This document shows, piece after piece, positions 1 through 9,100 of a DNA stretch of 32,122 nucleotides. The stretch is from a bacterium. Lineage in GTDB: Bacteria; Patescibacteriota; Minisyncoccia; UBA6257; 02-FULL-45-10c. Made by a program: the position numbers and the translations under genes. The DNA lies in assembly GCA_030700025.1 (NCBI GenBank), contig JAUYKI010000004.1, forward strand, positions 1-32,122. The letters are read 5' to 3'. How positions within the stretch are numbered: position 1 is the first letter of the stretch; each line of letters opens with the position of its first letter. Below the pieces are notes generated by a model that saw only the letters and a list, made by a program, of their open reading frames with translations, was not told where the DNA came from and did not search any database.

Positions 1-28
1 TCCTTATCTTTGTTGTAGTACGGGGCAA

Positions 29-166
29 ATCCCTCACTCTTGAAGCGCTGCGATTTTCAAACGCCTGCCTCAATACGCCGCCTTCCAACTCTCATCTTGA
101 CTTGCGAATAGCCAATACTCTCTAAGAAAATCGTCTTAGCGTTTCGGCGCTTCAAAAGCGAGGGAT
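29..166. repeat. Stop/start-type palindromic element, copy A (138 bp)
   Basis: The ends form a 20-bp inverted repeat with 18 matches: ATCCCTCACTCTTGAAGCGC at 29-48 against the reverse complement of 147-166. The same ends recur at 5596-5724, 14311-14446 and 15527-15663, and once more after a GIY-YIG gene at 31983. This copy lies just beyond the terminator of the pup operon, so it is the only one not seen between a stop and a start codon; a gene to its left may begin outside the window. No ORF is visible in the interior. Confidence 0.75.
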
Positions 167-171
167 AAAAA

Positions 172-193
172 ATAAGCCCCGCGTTGCGGGGCT
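172..193 (-). terminator. Intrinsic terminator after pup
   Basis: Read on the minus strand, AGCCCCGC and GCGGGGCT pair around a 3-nt loop and are followed by TTATTTTTTAT. It lies about 25 bp beyond the pup stop codon and closes the ARC-dop-pup transcription unit. Any 20S proteasome genes further left would therefore need their own promoter or read-through. Confidence 0.85.
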
Positions 194-216
194 ATAAACT
201 TATTAAATGTGGGGGT

Positions 217-471
217 TTACTCGCAGTCCTTCTGCGGAAAAGATTCCACGGCCGTCGCTTCGGTATCGCCTTCAAATTGAGTCAGCAAATCATCCAATTC
301 GTCTTCGGTTTCTTCGTCCAAGCTCGGCTCTTCTTCGTCGCCGTCAGACCGCTTTTTCTTGTCGTCCTTCTTGGCCTTCTTGTCCGGACTCTTCCGCTTT
401 TCTTCCTCTTCCCGCTCCTTGCGCTCTTTTGCGCGCCGTTCTCGGATCTTCGGATCTTCTTGTTCGGGCAT
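217..471 (-). CDS. pup: Pup-like prokaryotic ubiquitin-like protein, 84 aa
   Basis: Small, extremely charged protein without predicted structure: Lys/Arg/Glu-rich for about 55 residues, then an acidic stretch with spaced hydrophobics (DELDDLLTQFEG), ending in QKDCE. Size, charge, C-terminal Glu and position next to a Dop/PafA-family gene and an ARC-type ATPase identify it as Pup, the tag that PafA attaches to lysines of proteins destined for the proteasome. The start chosen is the ATG at 471, because GGGAGG lies 8 bp before it; an in-frame ATG at 489 lies upstream of that site. Known Pups end in Gly-Gly-Glu or Gly-Gly-Gln; here the two glycines are Asp-Cys. An encoded Glu means no deamidation is needed before ligation. 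Two hairpins (485-509 and 516-532) separate it from dop; the first abuts the ribosome-binding site. The call rests on context as much as on sequence. Confidence 0.8.
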   Translation of the reverse strand: MPEQEDPKIRERRAKERKEREEEEKRKSPDKKAKKDDKKKRSDGDEEEPSLDEETEDELDDLLTQFEGDTEATAVESFPQKDCE

Positions 472-484
472 GATCTTTTCCTCC

Positions 485-532
485 CTCAATCCCGCTCTGC
501 GGGATTGAGCGACCCGATTCGCTTTCAGCGAA
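485..532 (-). promoter_or_regulatory. Tandem hairpins in front of the pup ribosome-binding site
   Basis: An 11-bp perfect stem (CTCAATCCCGC/GCGGGATTGAG, 3-nt loop, 485-509) and a 6-bp stem (ATTCGC/GCGAAT, 516-532) fill the dop-pup gap. Neither is followed by a T run on the minus strand, so they look like mRNA stability or processing structures that could let pup be expressed at a level different from dop. That role is inference. Confidence 0.5.
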
Positions 533-551
533 TTTAGGGTTTAGCCTTTTT

Positions 552-2084
552 TCAAGAATCTAACTTTGATAATAATTCAGCGTAATATCTTTCGTCAAGC
601 AGGGGCATCCCTAAGTCCAAATAACCCCAGGAAAAACCATCCCACCCCCTCGTTTCCATCAGCGACCAATCGGCCAGTCCAATTTTATCACCCAATTCCT
701 TCATCAGGCGTCCGCGTAAATGCGCGCGAGTATTTATTGGCGCGGTAGTCTGCGCTTTAACAATTAACGCCTTATCCAGCAAGTGATGTATCTTGCCGGC
801 TCGATCCAGTCGGGCATATAATCCGCCCTCGGAAATATCCCGGAACCCCAAAACATTTTTCTTGGCCAATTCCGGGTGCTTCTGAGCAATCATCCAAGTT
901 GTAGTCCAGTCCAATTTCCCGCAAGTCAAAAACGGGTCTTTTTCCAGCTGATCCAGTAATTCTTCCGCCAGCTTAACCGCCCAAACATGCTGATCGCTCA
1001 TTGGATTCTGATTCAGATATTCCCGCGACTTCGCCAAATAATACCGCAGTGTTTCCAGGCCAGTGGCGCGTTTCCCGCTTTGAAGAGGAATCAAAGTTTC
1101 AAACTTTAAATCCCTGGAAACCGCGTGCGCTGCCAATACCGGTTTGCTAGGAAACCAATTTTCACTTAAGAAACGGTCCTCGATCATAGCAAGAACAATT
1201 TGAGTCAGGGCCACTTTCAAAAACAGGGCAGTTTCGCACATGGAAGAATCAGGCGAAATATCATGCAGTCGAAAATACTTCAGCCGATCGGCGTGCGGCT
1301 CATCCCGAATATTCAGAATCGGCCTGCTGTCAGTGGTTCCTAAACCAACCTTTCGGTCAAAGAAATCCGCCCGCTGGGAAATTTGGAATTCGCAATCCGG
1401 CCGCTTATATTCCGCCCCAACTTTTCCACCGCCAATTAATACCATCCTAGCGATTTGGAATGGCATATAATGCCGGGCGAAATAAAAGAAATTTTGGCCA
1501 ATAACCGTTTCCCGGCTCAAAAGCACGTTCAGATGGGAACCCCAGCTATGGCCAAAGCCATCGCTGTTACTTTTATAAATTAGCGCATCACTGAAATACT
1601 TGCTCTCCCTTGCCCAAAATTGAAAAATCTGCCGCGCTTCCAGCATTGCCAGTTCACCGGCTTTGTCATGGGCAACTAAGTCCAGAGGCAATAAGCATTC
1701 CGGTGTAGAATATTCCGGAGCTTCAACGTCCAAATAAAATCGGGCGCCGTTCGGCAAAAAGCCGTCGCATTCCGAAGACAAAGACCGGACCCGAAGCCTA
1801 TGCTTCTTATCTTGAGCCGTCAGTTTAAACGGGTCGCCAGGATGATCATCTTCGGCGTCCAATGCCCCATCCCAACGCTTAGCCTCCTCAATGCCCGTTA
1901 GGGGCGTTTCCTGAGAGCGTCCATGCAAGATAGCCTTTACCGAGCTTAAAAACCCATGCGTAAAGGCCTCTAGCCCCCGATAATGAATATTCGCCTGTTC
2001 AATAGGATGAATCGGCTTGCCATTTTTATCTAGCGTAATAAAACGAAATTCAGTTTCAATCCCGCAGACTTTCGGAATTGCCAT
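552..2084 (-). CDS. dop: Dop/PafA-family enzyme (likely depupylase Dop), 510 aa
   Basis: Glutamine-synthetase-fold enzyme of the Pup pathway: Dop deamidates and removes Pup, PafA ligates it. Family signatures are GIETEF at residues 8-13 (metal-binding Glu), NGARFYLD at 112-119, EYSTPEC at 124-130, ISQRAD at 235-240, and NIRDEPHAD at 258-266. Dop is preferred over PafA for three reasons: the segment between GIETEF and NGARFYLD is long, it contains KRWDGALDAEDDHPGDPF (69-86) resembling the Dop loop region, and the gene order ATPase-dop-pup is that of actinobacteria. Odd points: the usual SHEN motif reads SHLN (183-186), and only one such enzyme is in the window, so PafA is elsewhere or this protein does both jobs. 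The start codon follows a weak GAGGAGG-like site. Family assignment is firm; Dop versus PafA is moderately sure. Confidence 0.85.
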   Translation of the reverse strand: MAIPKVCGIETEFRFITLDKNGKPIHPIEQANIHYRGLEAFTHGFLSSVKAILHGRSQETPLTGIEEAKRWDGALDAEDDHPGDPFKLTAQDKKHRLRVRSLSSECDGFLPNGARFYLDVEAPEYSTPECLLPLDLVAHDKAGELAMLEARQIFQFWARESKYFSDALIYKSNSDGFGHSWGSHLNVLLSRETVIGQNFFYFARHYMPFQIARMVLIGGGKVGAEYKRPDCEFQISQRADFFDRKVGLGTTDSRPILNIRDEPHADRLKYFRLHDISPDSSMCETALFLKVALTQIVLAMIEDRFLSENWFPSKPVLAAHAVSRDLKFETLIPLQSGKRATGLETLRYYLAKSREYLNQNPMSDQHVWAVKLAEELLDQLEKDPFLTCGKLDWTTTWMIAQKHPELAKKNVLGFRDISEGGLYARLDRAGKIHHLLDKALIVKAQTTAPINTRAHLRGRLMKELGDKIGLADWSLMETRGWDGFSWGYLDLGMPLLDERYYAELLSKLDS

Positions 2085-2178
2085 GTAATCCCTCCTCGCC
2101 TTTCAAAGAACTCTTAATGTTATACCCGAAATCCGGATAAAATAAAAGGCCCGATGTTAATCGGACCTAACTAATTAC

Positions 2179-4176
2179 TTAAAAGCCTTTAATCGGCTTG
2201 TGCTTCGTTTCTTTAAAGCTGTGCCTCAACCGCTTCAGTTCTTCATCAATTGCCCGGAAAAAGTCCCGCTTGTTAATGTCATACTCTGGCTTCTCACCTT
2301 TGTCATTCAAATAATCATACCGGGCCAGGGCCATTCGCTTGGCTCCGTCCACAATGCTTTTCAGCACTGCTCCGGAAAGATGGTCTTTCAAATAGATTTC
2401 CTTTGGCACGCCATCGTCAATCGCCGTAAAGCGGTTATCCACTTTGATGGTAGGCCGGTGGCCGGCATCATCATTGAATTCAATATCAATCGGCTTGCCG
2501 ACATAACGCAAACGCTTAATCACCATATCAATAAAGTGATCGCAAACTTTCTGCCGCGTTTCCGGAGAATTTGAGTCTTTTCCAAAATGTATTTTTTCCT
2601 GATTTCCGCTTCCGAACCGATCCAAGAATTCATAGTTGCCATCGGCATCAGTTTCAAAATACTGGGCCGCGAACGGCAAATCCGGAGTCAAATAAATTTT
2701 CATGATGGACTTCATATCTTCTTCAGTTTTAGGCCGGGGAACCAAAATATCAATTCCCAGCCGGTCAGGCCGCAAGAGCGCCGCGTCAACCAAGTGCTTA
2801 TGGTTAGTAGCGGCAATCAGCAGAATGTTTCCAAAAGGCTCCACTCCGTCCATGATTAAGTTCATCTGAGCGATATGCTCGGCCTGCCAAGGCTCGTGCT
2901 CCATGCCCTGATCCCGGCTCCGAAACAATCCGTCAAATTCATCCCAGAACATCATTACCAAGCAACCCTCTCCGGCCAATTTCTTGGCGTATTCGTAACG
3001 AGTGCGGATATTTTCCGAAGTGTTGCCGACAAATTTGTTGGAAAGCGCGGGCGAAGGAACCGGCATGAAATAGCATTTCAATCCCCGAAACTTAGCCACT
3101 TCAGCGGCAATTATTTTCGCCACCAAAGTTTTTCCGCAACCCGACGGACCGTGCAAGATCATGCCCCGCGGCATTGTCTCACCCTTAAACTGGGTCTTAT
3201 AAACTTCCGGATGCCGGAACGGCAAAAGCGTTCTGTGAATCTGCGCCTTGGCCTCTTCCAATCCGCCGACATTGAGCCAGCTCAAATTGGAAATATCCGC
3301 CAAGTCTTTCAAGAAATCTTTCTTGTCTTCCTTGGGCAACGCCCTAACTGCCACTCCCTCGCAAATCAGCAAACGATCGCCCTCTTTTAATTCTTTCAAT
3401 TCTGAATTCACCAGGCATAATTCCAAAGTGCTTTGCCTGGTTGTTACCCAAGCCATGCCCTCCGGCGCCAGCTCTTTGAAAATCACTTCTGTTCCCCATG
3501 GCCAGTATTCACCGGTAAATTCAATCAAAACGCGTTCGTTCACCAGAACTTCCATTCCGCACTTTAATTCGTCCAACTTGATATCCGGACTCACGGCAAC
3601 TTTTACCAAAGTATGGCGGGCCAGCACATCCACTTCGTTTTCTTTTCCCTTGGGATGCTTGCGGACAAACATTGCATAATCCGGCTGCGGTTTTTCTTTT
3701 TCTACTTCGGGCAAAACCCGGAGCAAAATCCCGCCGCAATTCAAAAGCCGGTCGCCGTCTTTCAATTCCTCCGAATTTAATTCCGGATTCAAAAATCCTT
3801 GAACCACTTCGTTAGAACTGGTAAGCACCAGCGCGGTTTCTTTGGAGAGAAGCTGTTTGAAAGTAACTTCCTCGCCCCAAGGCCATTCCTTCTCCGGAAA
3901 CACCTCTGCTACAACTCCGCCGCCCCGCATCAATACCAAACAACCGCACTTCAAATCTTTGGCTGCCAAATTCGGCACACCCAAAATTACCTTAGTAAGC
4001 CGGCTATCAACCATTACATCCGCTTGATCGCTTTCCCCACCGGGATGCGGACGCACAAAGACCGCGTACTCCATTCCCGGAGGCGGTTTTTTGAGCATCC
4101 TAACCAATTTGGTAATCAATTTGTCCTGAAGGCCAATCCTCTTCTGCAGACGCTGATTTTCCACATCTCTAGACAT
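2179..4176 (-). CDS. arc: ARC/Mpa-type proteasomal AAA+ ATPase, 665 aa
   Basis: Hexameric unfoldase that recognises pupylated substrates and feeds them to the 20S proteasome. Architecture: a short helical N-terminus (1-30), two clearly duplicated OB-type domains (about 35-155 and 165-283, each with an LKCG segment, a WPWG..V.FK segment and an LK.GDRLL.C.G segment), then the AAA module. Walker A is GPSGCGKT (343-350), pore loop KFVGNTSE (381-388), Walker B ends WDEFDG (411-416), sensor AATN (455-458), and RPDRLG (469-474) carries the arginine fingers. The double OB domain is diagnostic of ARC/Mpa. Differences from Mycobacterium Mpa: the Pup-binding coiled coil is much shorter, and the C-terminus is PIKGF rather than the GQYL docking motif. 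An AAGGAGG site lies 8 bp before the ATG. It is the first gene of the ARC-dop-pup operon. Confidence 0.92.
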   Translation of the reverse strand: MSRDVENQRLQKRIGLQDKLITKLVRMLKKPPPGMEYAVFVRPHPGGESDQADVMVDSRLTKVILGVPNLAAKDLKCGCLVLMRGGGVVAEVFPEKEWPWGEEVTFKQLLSKETALVLTSSNEVVQGFLNPELNSEELKDGDRLLNCGGILLRVLPEVEKEKPQPDYAMFVRKHPKGKENEVDVLARHTLVKVAVSPDIKLDELKCGMEVLVNERVLIEFTGEYWPWGTEVIFKELAPEGMAWVTTRQSTLELCLVNSELKELKEGDRLLICEGVAVRALPKEDKKDFLKDLADISNLSWLNVGGLEEAKAQIHRTLLPFRHPEVYKTQFKGETMPRGMILHGPSGCGKTLVAKIIAAEVAKFRGLKCYFMPVPSPALSNKFVGNTSENIRTRYEYAKKLAGEGCLVMMFWDEFDGLFRSRDQGMEHEPWQAEHIAQMNLIMDGVEPFGNILLIAATNHKHLVDAALLRPDRLGIDILVPRPKTEEDMKSIMKIYLTPDLPFAAQYFETDADGNYEFLDRFGSGNQEKIHFGKDSNSPETRQKVCDHFIDMVIKRLRYVGKPIDIEFNDDAGHRPTIKVDNRFTAIDDGVPKEIYLKDHLSGAVLKSIVDGAKRMALARYDYLNDKGEKPEYDINKRDFFRAIDEELKRLRHSFKETKHKPIKGF

Positions 4177-4215
4177 GGTAAAACCTCCTTATTCGAGACT
4201 AAAAGCGCTAAGTAA

Positions 4216-4244
4216 AAAATAAACTATTTTAGGGCTGGGGTCAA
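4216..4244 (-). promoter_or_regulatory. Probable promoter of the ARC-dop-pup operon
   Basis: On the minus strand, TTGACC (4244-4239), 17 bp, TATTTT (4221-4216). The -35 hexamer falls inside the terminal GGGGTTGACCCC of the inverted-repeat element at 4237-4388, so that element may have supplied half of the promoter. Confidence 0.55.
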
Positions 4245-4388
4245 CCCCACACATAACTGCGATTGCAAAGCTAGTTAATCCTAGGGGTTGTTCGTTGTTT
4301 ATTAAGCTAATAGCTGACGGCTAAGCCTTATAATCAGACTTCACGGCTTTGGGGATTAAATCGCAGTTATGTGTGGGGTCAATCCCCC
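4237..4388. repeat. 152-bp inverted-repeat (MITE-like) element overlapping the PAP2 gene end
   Basis: Arms at 4237-4264 and 4359-4388 share a perfect CCCCACACATAACTGCGATT core and GGGGTCAA-type tips. The right arm lies inside the PAP2 reading frame and the left tip carries the -35 of the ARC promoter. No transposase is encoded. The layout is that of a small non-autonomous mobile element inserted between two divergent-function operons. Confidence 0.7.
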
Positions 4389-4890
4389 GGAACAATCTCT
4401 TAACCACAAAGAAACTAATTAACGCCACCACTAATCCGCCGAGGATATCCAACGGCCAATGCACGCCGACAAAAACTCTGGCTAATCCCATTAATAAAGC
4501 GGCTGCCAAAAACCACCAACCCCATGTCCGGTTAATTAAATAAAAAACGGAGAGGGCTAAAGCGAAATAAACTGCCGCGTGGCCGGATGGAAAAGCCGCG
4601 GCCGTGTCGTGATTGATTAAGGGCGTGAAGTCTAAAGCGATAAAAGGCCGGGGGCGGTAATAAAAATAACGGATTATTTCCGTTAATAACCCCCGCGATA
4701 AAACAAGAGTTAAAAGAGTGAAGGAAAAAATATAATAACGTCGGCGCCATTCTTTTTGGACAAAAATAAAATATACCGCTCCCAATATTAAAAAATAGGC
4801 CAAATAATCAGCAAGCAATATTCCCGCCCAATCCAAAAAACGGTTTTTCTCCGCTAGCCCGTGGATAAATAAAAAAATACTCTGATCCAT
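4321..4890 (-). CDS. PAP2-family membrane phosphatase, 189 aa
   Basis: Integral-membrane lipid phosphatase, probably an undecaprenyl-diphosphate phosphatase (BcrC-like) recycling the cell-wall lipid carrier. About five hydrophobic helices surround the three PAP2 motifs: RYFYYRPRP (74-82), PSGH (101-104) and RVFVGVHWPLD (138-148), with the catalytic histidines in the last two. The last 20 or so residues (GIDPTHNCDLIP onward) are encoded by the right arm and interior of the inverted-repeat element at 4237-4388, so the original C-terminus was probably replaced when that element inserted. It is the last gene after rpsR, 12 bp downstream. The substrate is inferred from the family only. Confidence 0.85.
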   Translation of the reverse strand: MDQSIFLFIHGLAEKNRFLDWAGILLADYLAYFLILGAVYFIFVQKEWRRRYYIFSFTLLTLVLSRGLLTEIIRYFYYRPRPFIALDFTPLINHDTAAAFPSGHAAVYFALALSVFYLINRTWGWWFLAAALLMGLARVFVGVHWPLDILGGLVVALISFFVVKRLFRGIDPTHNCDLIPKAVKSDYKA

Positions 4891-4902
4891 TACGTTAAAA
4901 CT

Positions 4903-5106
4903 TTAACGGCGGACAAAAGGCAAAAGGCCCAAAAAGCGGGCGCGCTTAATCGCCTGGGATAAGCCGCGCTGATGCTTGGCGCAAGTGGCGGAAAATCTCG
5001 GGTCTACAATCTTGGCCTGGCGGGAAATAAACCGCTTTAATAATTCGATTTCTTTATAATCGATATCTTGTAGATTTTGCGAGCAAAAATAACACTGTTT
5101 AGACAT
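4903..5106 (-). CDS. rpsR: 30S ribosomal protein bS18, 67 aa
   Basis: Small-subunit platform protein that binds next to bS6. Recognisable bS18 sequence: [13 protein letters not shown], the ATCAKHQR segment and the C-terminal [10 protein letters not shown]. An N-terminal CYFC plus later Cys/His suggests the zinc-binding version. Lies in the conserved rpsF-ssb-rpsR order, but is separated from ssb by 59 bp filled with TCTAATT-type heptamer repeats. Confidence 0.95.
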   Translation of the reverse strand: MSKQCYFCSQNLQDIDYKEIELLKRFISRQAKIVDPRFSATCAKHQRGLSQAIKRARFLGLLPFVRR

Positions 5107-5150
5107 ATATTTAAATTTCTAATATCTAATTTCTAATTTCTAATTCACCT
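5107..5150. repeat. Degenerate heptamer array (TCTAATT type)
   Basis: Between ssb and rpsR the 7-bp unit TTTCTAA/TATCTAA repeats about four times. Related arrays occur inside the 23S intron (17141-17277) and at 31548-31590. Confidence 0.7.
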
Positions 5151-5165
5151 AATAAAATATTCATA

Positions 5166-5597
5166 TTAAAATGGTAAATCTTCCGACTTAATATCTTCTT
5201 CTCCGCCGATTTCAATGGTCGGCAATTCTTGCTTAACCTCCGCTGGCTCCGAAGCGGGCCGATTGCCGGCTGGCCGCGGGCCCAATTGAATCCGCTCGCC
5301 GATTATTTCCGTAGTTTTACGCTTCTGGCCGTTTTTATCTTCCCAGTCGCGGGTTTGCAGCCGGCCCTCTATCAAAACTAAGCCGCCTTTTTTTAAATAT
5401 TGGCTGGCTACTTCCGCTTGCCGCCCCCAAACTACTACGTTATGAAATTCGGTGTCATCTTTTTTCGCTCCAGACTTATCATTCCAAACCCGGTTCGTTG
5501 CCACTGAAAAATTAGCTACCGCCGCGCCGGATGGCGTGCTCCGCAAAACCGGATCAGCGGTTAATCTTCCTAAAATAAATACTTTGTTTAAATTCAT
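5166..5597 (-). CDS. ssb: Single-stranded DNA-binding protein, 143 aa
   Basis: Homotetrameric ssDNA-binding protein. The N-terminal OB fold (1-105) starts MNLNKVFILGRLTADP and contains FHNVVVWGRQAEVA; a short acidic linker ends in the tip SEDLPF, the partner-recruiting C-terminal motif that interacts with DNA repair and replication enzymes. Lies between rpsF and rpsR as in many bacteria. The start codon is formed at the very edge of palindromic element B (GTGAGGGATG), leaving no conventional ribosome-binding site at normal spacing, so translation probably depends on coupling to rpsF. Confidence 0.95.
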   Translation of the reverse strand: MNLNKVFILGRLTADPVLRSTPSGAAVANFSVATNRVWNDKSGAKKDDTEFHNVVVWGRQAEVASQYLKKGGLVLIEGRLQTRDWEDKNGQKRKTTEIIGERIQLGPRPAGNRPASEPAEVKQELPTIEIGGEEDIKSEDLPF

Positions 5598-5724
5598 CCC
5601 TCACCCTTGAATGGCCTAACGCATTTCTGCGTTTTTGTTTCAAGGTTATTTCTTTAATTTATAATTTTCGACATCTTTAAATATAATAGCATATCTTAAT
5701 CCCAGCCTTTCAAGGGTGAGGGAT
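5596..5724. repeat. Stop/start-type palindromic element, copy B (129 bp)
   Basis: Terminal inverted repeat ATCCCTCACCCTTGAA at both ends, 16 bp perfect and extendable. It begins at the T of the rpsF stop codon TAA and ends at the A of the ssb start codon ATG (minus strand), so it fills the whole intergenic gap. The interior is A+T-rich with a small ACGCAGAAATGCGT hairpin and TATTATA, which might act as a promoter. Confidence 0.85.
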
Positions 5725-6122
5725 TATTTGAGTATTTCCTCCAGCCTTTCCTCCAGCGCTTCATTAGTTAACACCGCGGCTCGGGAAACTGGCGCCGGCT
5801 TGACGGCTTCCGGAGCTTCCGGCCTTCGCTCCACCATTTTCTTAGCGGTTGATGGCGTAACAATTAAATGCCGCAAAATTCCCGGATGCAATTTTAAGGT
5901 TTCCGATAACTTATCTACGTTTTCCGGCAAAAATTCAAACCGCAGATAGCCGAAATAGGCCGAGGTTTGTTTTTTAATCGGGTATGCCAATTTTACCTCC
6001 TGAAAAGCGCCTCTTTGCACTACATTGCCCTGATATTGCTTAATCAATTCGGCCAATGCTTTTTCTTCGTCCAAACTTTTGGCCAAAAAAGCTACTTCGT
6101 ATACTTTAGAGTCTGTCGTCAT
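5724..6122 (-). CDS. rpsF: 30S ribosomal protein bS6, 132 aa
   Basis: Small-subunit protein pairing with bS18. Typical start (KVYEVAFLAKS), the LAYPIKKQTSAYFGYLRFEF strand region and ILRHLIVTP; then an Ala/Pro/Glu-rich tail. It follows rpoC by 22 bp, so the ribosomal/ssb cluster is probably transcribed from the rpoB promoter. Its TAA stop is shared with the left end of element B. Confidence 0.93.
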   Translation of the reverse strand: MTTDSKVYEVAFLAKSLDEEKALAELIKQYQGNVVQRGAFQEVKLAYPIKKQTSAYFGYLRFEFLPENVDKLSETLKLHPGILRHLIVTPSTAKKMVERRPEAPEAVKPAPVSRAAVLTNEALEERLEEILK

Positions 6123-6144
6123 TTTTTAAGATAGTCTATCAAGA

Positions 6145-9100
6145 TTAAACGGTGTCGTCAATTGCCTTTCCCGCGTCTTCCGATTGCGAGTCCAATAAGC
6201 CCGTGCCCACCGGAATTAACCGGCCAATAATGACATTTTCCTTAAGGCCGCGGAGATGATCCACTCGGCCTTCGGTTGCGGCGTTAATAAGGCTGCGCGC
6301 GGTTTCCTGGAAGGACGCCGCGGAAAGGAAACTCTCAGTAGAAAGCGCCACTTTAGTAATGCCCATCAAAACTTGAACGGCTTTGGCCGGCTGTTTTCCG
6401 GCTTTTTTTATTTGCCGATTGACTTCCAGGAAACGGGACTTCTCTAAGATATCGCCGGACACGAATTCCGTATCGCCGGATTCTTTAATTCTTACCCGCG
6501 CAAACATTTGACGAACAATGACCTCTAAGTGCTTATTGTTAATAGGCGCGCCTTCATTGAAGTAAATTCTTTGAACTTCGTTGACGACATAGCGCTCTAC
6601 GGCCCGGCTGCCCTTTAGGCTAAACAATTCTTTTAAGTCTAAGTTGCCCTCGCAAAGCTGTTCTCCTTTTTTAATTTCATCGCCTAATTTTACAAAAGTC
6701 GTAACAATTCGCGGTATGGAATACTCAAAAACTTTTTCTTTCTTATTCTTACCCATGCATTTTATTTTCACCACCTTTAATGAACCGCGCTCTTCAATTT
6801 CCACAACTACGCCCCCTTCTTCGGCTAAATATGCCTTGCCTTTGGGAGTCCGAGATTCAAAAATTTCTTCTACCCGCGGCAAACCGTGGGTAATGTCCGC
6901 CCCGGCAATACCTCCAATATGGAAAGTCCTCATGGTTAACTGAGTGCCCGGCTCGCCAATAGACTGAGCCGCCACAATACCAACCGCCACGCCTAATTTT
7001 ACCGCGTGGTTGTTGCCCAAATCATAGCCATAGCACTTACTGCAAACGCCGTATAAAGTTTTGCAAGAAATCGGCGATCGGACTTTTACTATTTCTAAAT
7101 TGGATTGTCCGATAAGTTCCGCCATTTCCCGGTCCATCATTTCTCCCGCTTTTATGACAGTTTTTCCGTCTACTTTAACGTTTTCCAAAGCGGTTCTGGA
7201 AAATAGCTGAGCGGCAAATGGCTGGCCGAATTCCGCGCTGTCCGCTTTTACCAAGTCAATTCCCTCAACAGTCCGGCAATCTTCTTCCCTGATTACCAAG
7301 TCTTGGCAAACGTCAATTAACCGCCGAGTCAAATAACCCGCCGAGGCAGTTTTTAAGGCGGTGTCAGTGGATCCTTTTCTAGCGCCGTGAGTTGAAATGA
7401 AATATTCCAAAACGCTGAAACCTTCTTTTAAGGAAGATTTGATCGGCAATTCAATTGGCTCGTTTTTTGGATTCTGTACTAAACCCTTCATACCCATCAT
7501 CTGCACCGGCTGAGCCCAAGAACCTCTGGAACCGGAATCAATAATCGCGTAAATCGGATTGGTTTCGTTCATAGATGCCGGAACCAATTTACTGATTGCG
7601 CTTTTCACCTTCTCCCAAACACTGATTACCCGCGCCCGCCGTTCAGAATCAGTTAATAAACCTTCGTCAAATTGTCCGCTAATTCCCGCTACGTCTTCTT
7701 CGGCCTTCTTTATGATTCCGTCTTTTTCTTTAGGCGATACTAGGTCCGACATGCTCCAAGTAATTCCAGCCCGAGTAGCATACTCAAAACCAACTTTTTT
7801 GATGTTATCTAAATAAACGGCGGATTTTTCAATGCCGTATTTATGGATAATGGCGCCAACCATTCTGGAAATGGATTTCTTATCTAAATGCTTATTAACA
7901 AATTCCCAATCGTCCGGCAAAGCTTCATTAAAAATCATCCGGCCAACTGAAGTTTCCAGTTTATCAATCCTAACTAAAGCATTGACTGCCACTAAACCGT
8001 TTTCATAAGCCACCAGCGCTTCTTCCAAGCTGGCAAAGGCTTTTCCGGTGCCTAACACGTTAGCCCGGGTTTTGGTCAGATAATAAACACCTAAAACAAT
8101 GTCCTGAGTCGGAACAGTAATCGGATCGCCAGTGGCCGGCTTCAATAGATTTTGCGAAGACAGCATTAATTCGGTGGCTTCTTTTTGAGCCTCATCCGAT
8201 AATGGCAAATGAACCGCCATCTGGTCGCCGTCAAAGTCAGCGTTAAAAGCAGTGCAAACCATTGGCGGAATCCGGATAGCTAAATCTTCAGTCAAAAGCG
8301 GTTTAAAGGCCTGAACGCCCAAACGATGCAAGGTCGGAGCGCGGTTTAAAAGCACCTTGCGATCCGCAATAACTTCTTCTAAAATAGCCCAAACTTCCGG
8401 CGGCGCCTGTTCAATCAAGCGGTTAGAATTCCGGATATTGTGGGCTAATCCGCGTTCAATAATTTTATTAATAACAAACGGCTTAAAAAGCTCCAGAGCC
8501 ATGCGCTTTGGCAATCCGCATTCATGAAGTTTCAGATGCGGGCCGATAACGATTACCGAACGGCCGGAGTAGTCCACCCGCTTGCCCAAAAGATTTTGCC
8601 GGAACCGTCCTTGTTTGCCGCGCAACATATCGGCCAGCGAACGGAGCGGCCGCTTTTGGCTGGACATCTGCTGAACTCCAAACCGGGCGGTATTATCAAT
8701 TAAAGCGTCAATGGATTCCTGCAACATTCTTTTTTCGTTAACCACGATGACATCCGGCGCTTTCAATTCCAAAAGTTTTTTTAAACGATTATTGCGATTG
8801 ATAACCCGGCGATAAAGATCGTTCAAATCAGATGTGGCATAACGCCCGCCATCCAAAGCCACCATCGGACGAAGGTCCGGCGGCAACACCGGCAAAACAG
8901 TTAAAATCATCCATTCTGGCCGCATATTGTTTTTCAACATGGAGGTGGCCAATTTCAAACGGCGAAGCAAACGCCGTTCCGCCAAAGTATCCTTAGAAAT
9001 TTCTAATTCCTTCTTAATCTCGGCAACTAAATCTTTCAAATCAACGTCCTTCAAAATATTCCTGATCGCTTCCGCGCCGGTTCCGGCCTCAAAAACATCT

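Noticed and set aside
29-166. A gene beginning at the left edge beyond element A
   Set aside because: The ATT at the element edge leads to an early stop and the TTG alternative has only a few codons in view; there is not enough sequence to call it.
2200-3679. Long plus-strand ORFs opposite the ARC ATPase gene
   Set aside because: They are antisense shadows of a gene with full domain evidence.
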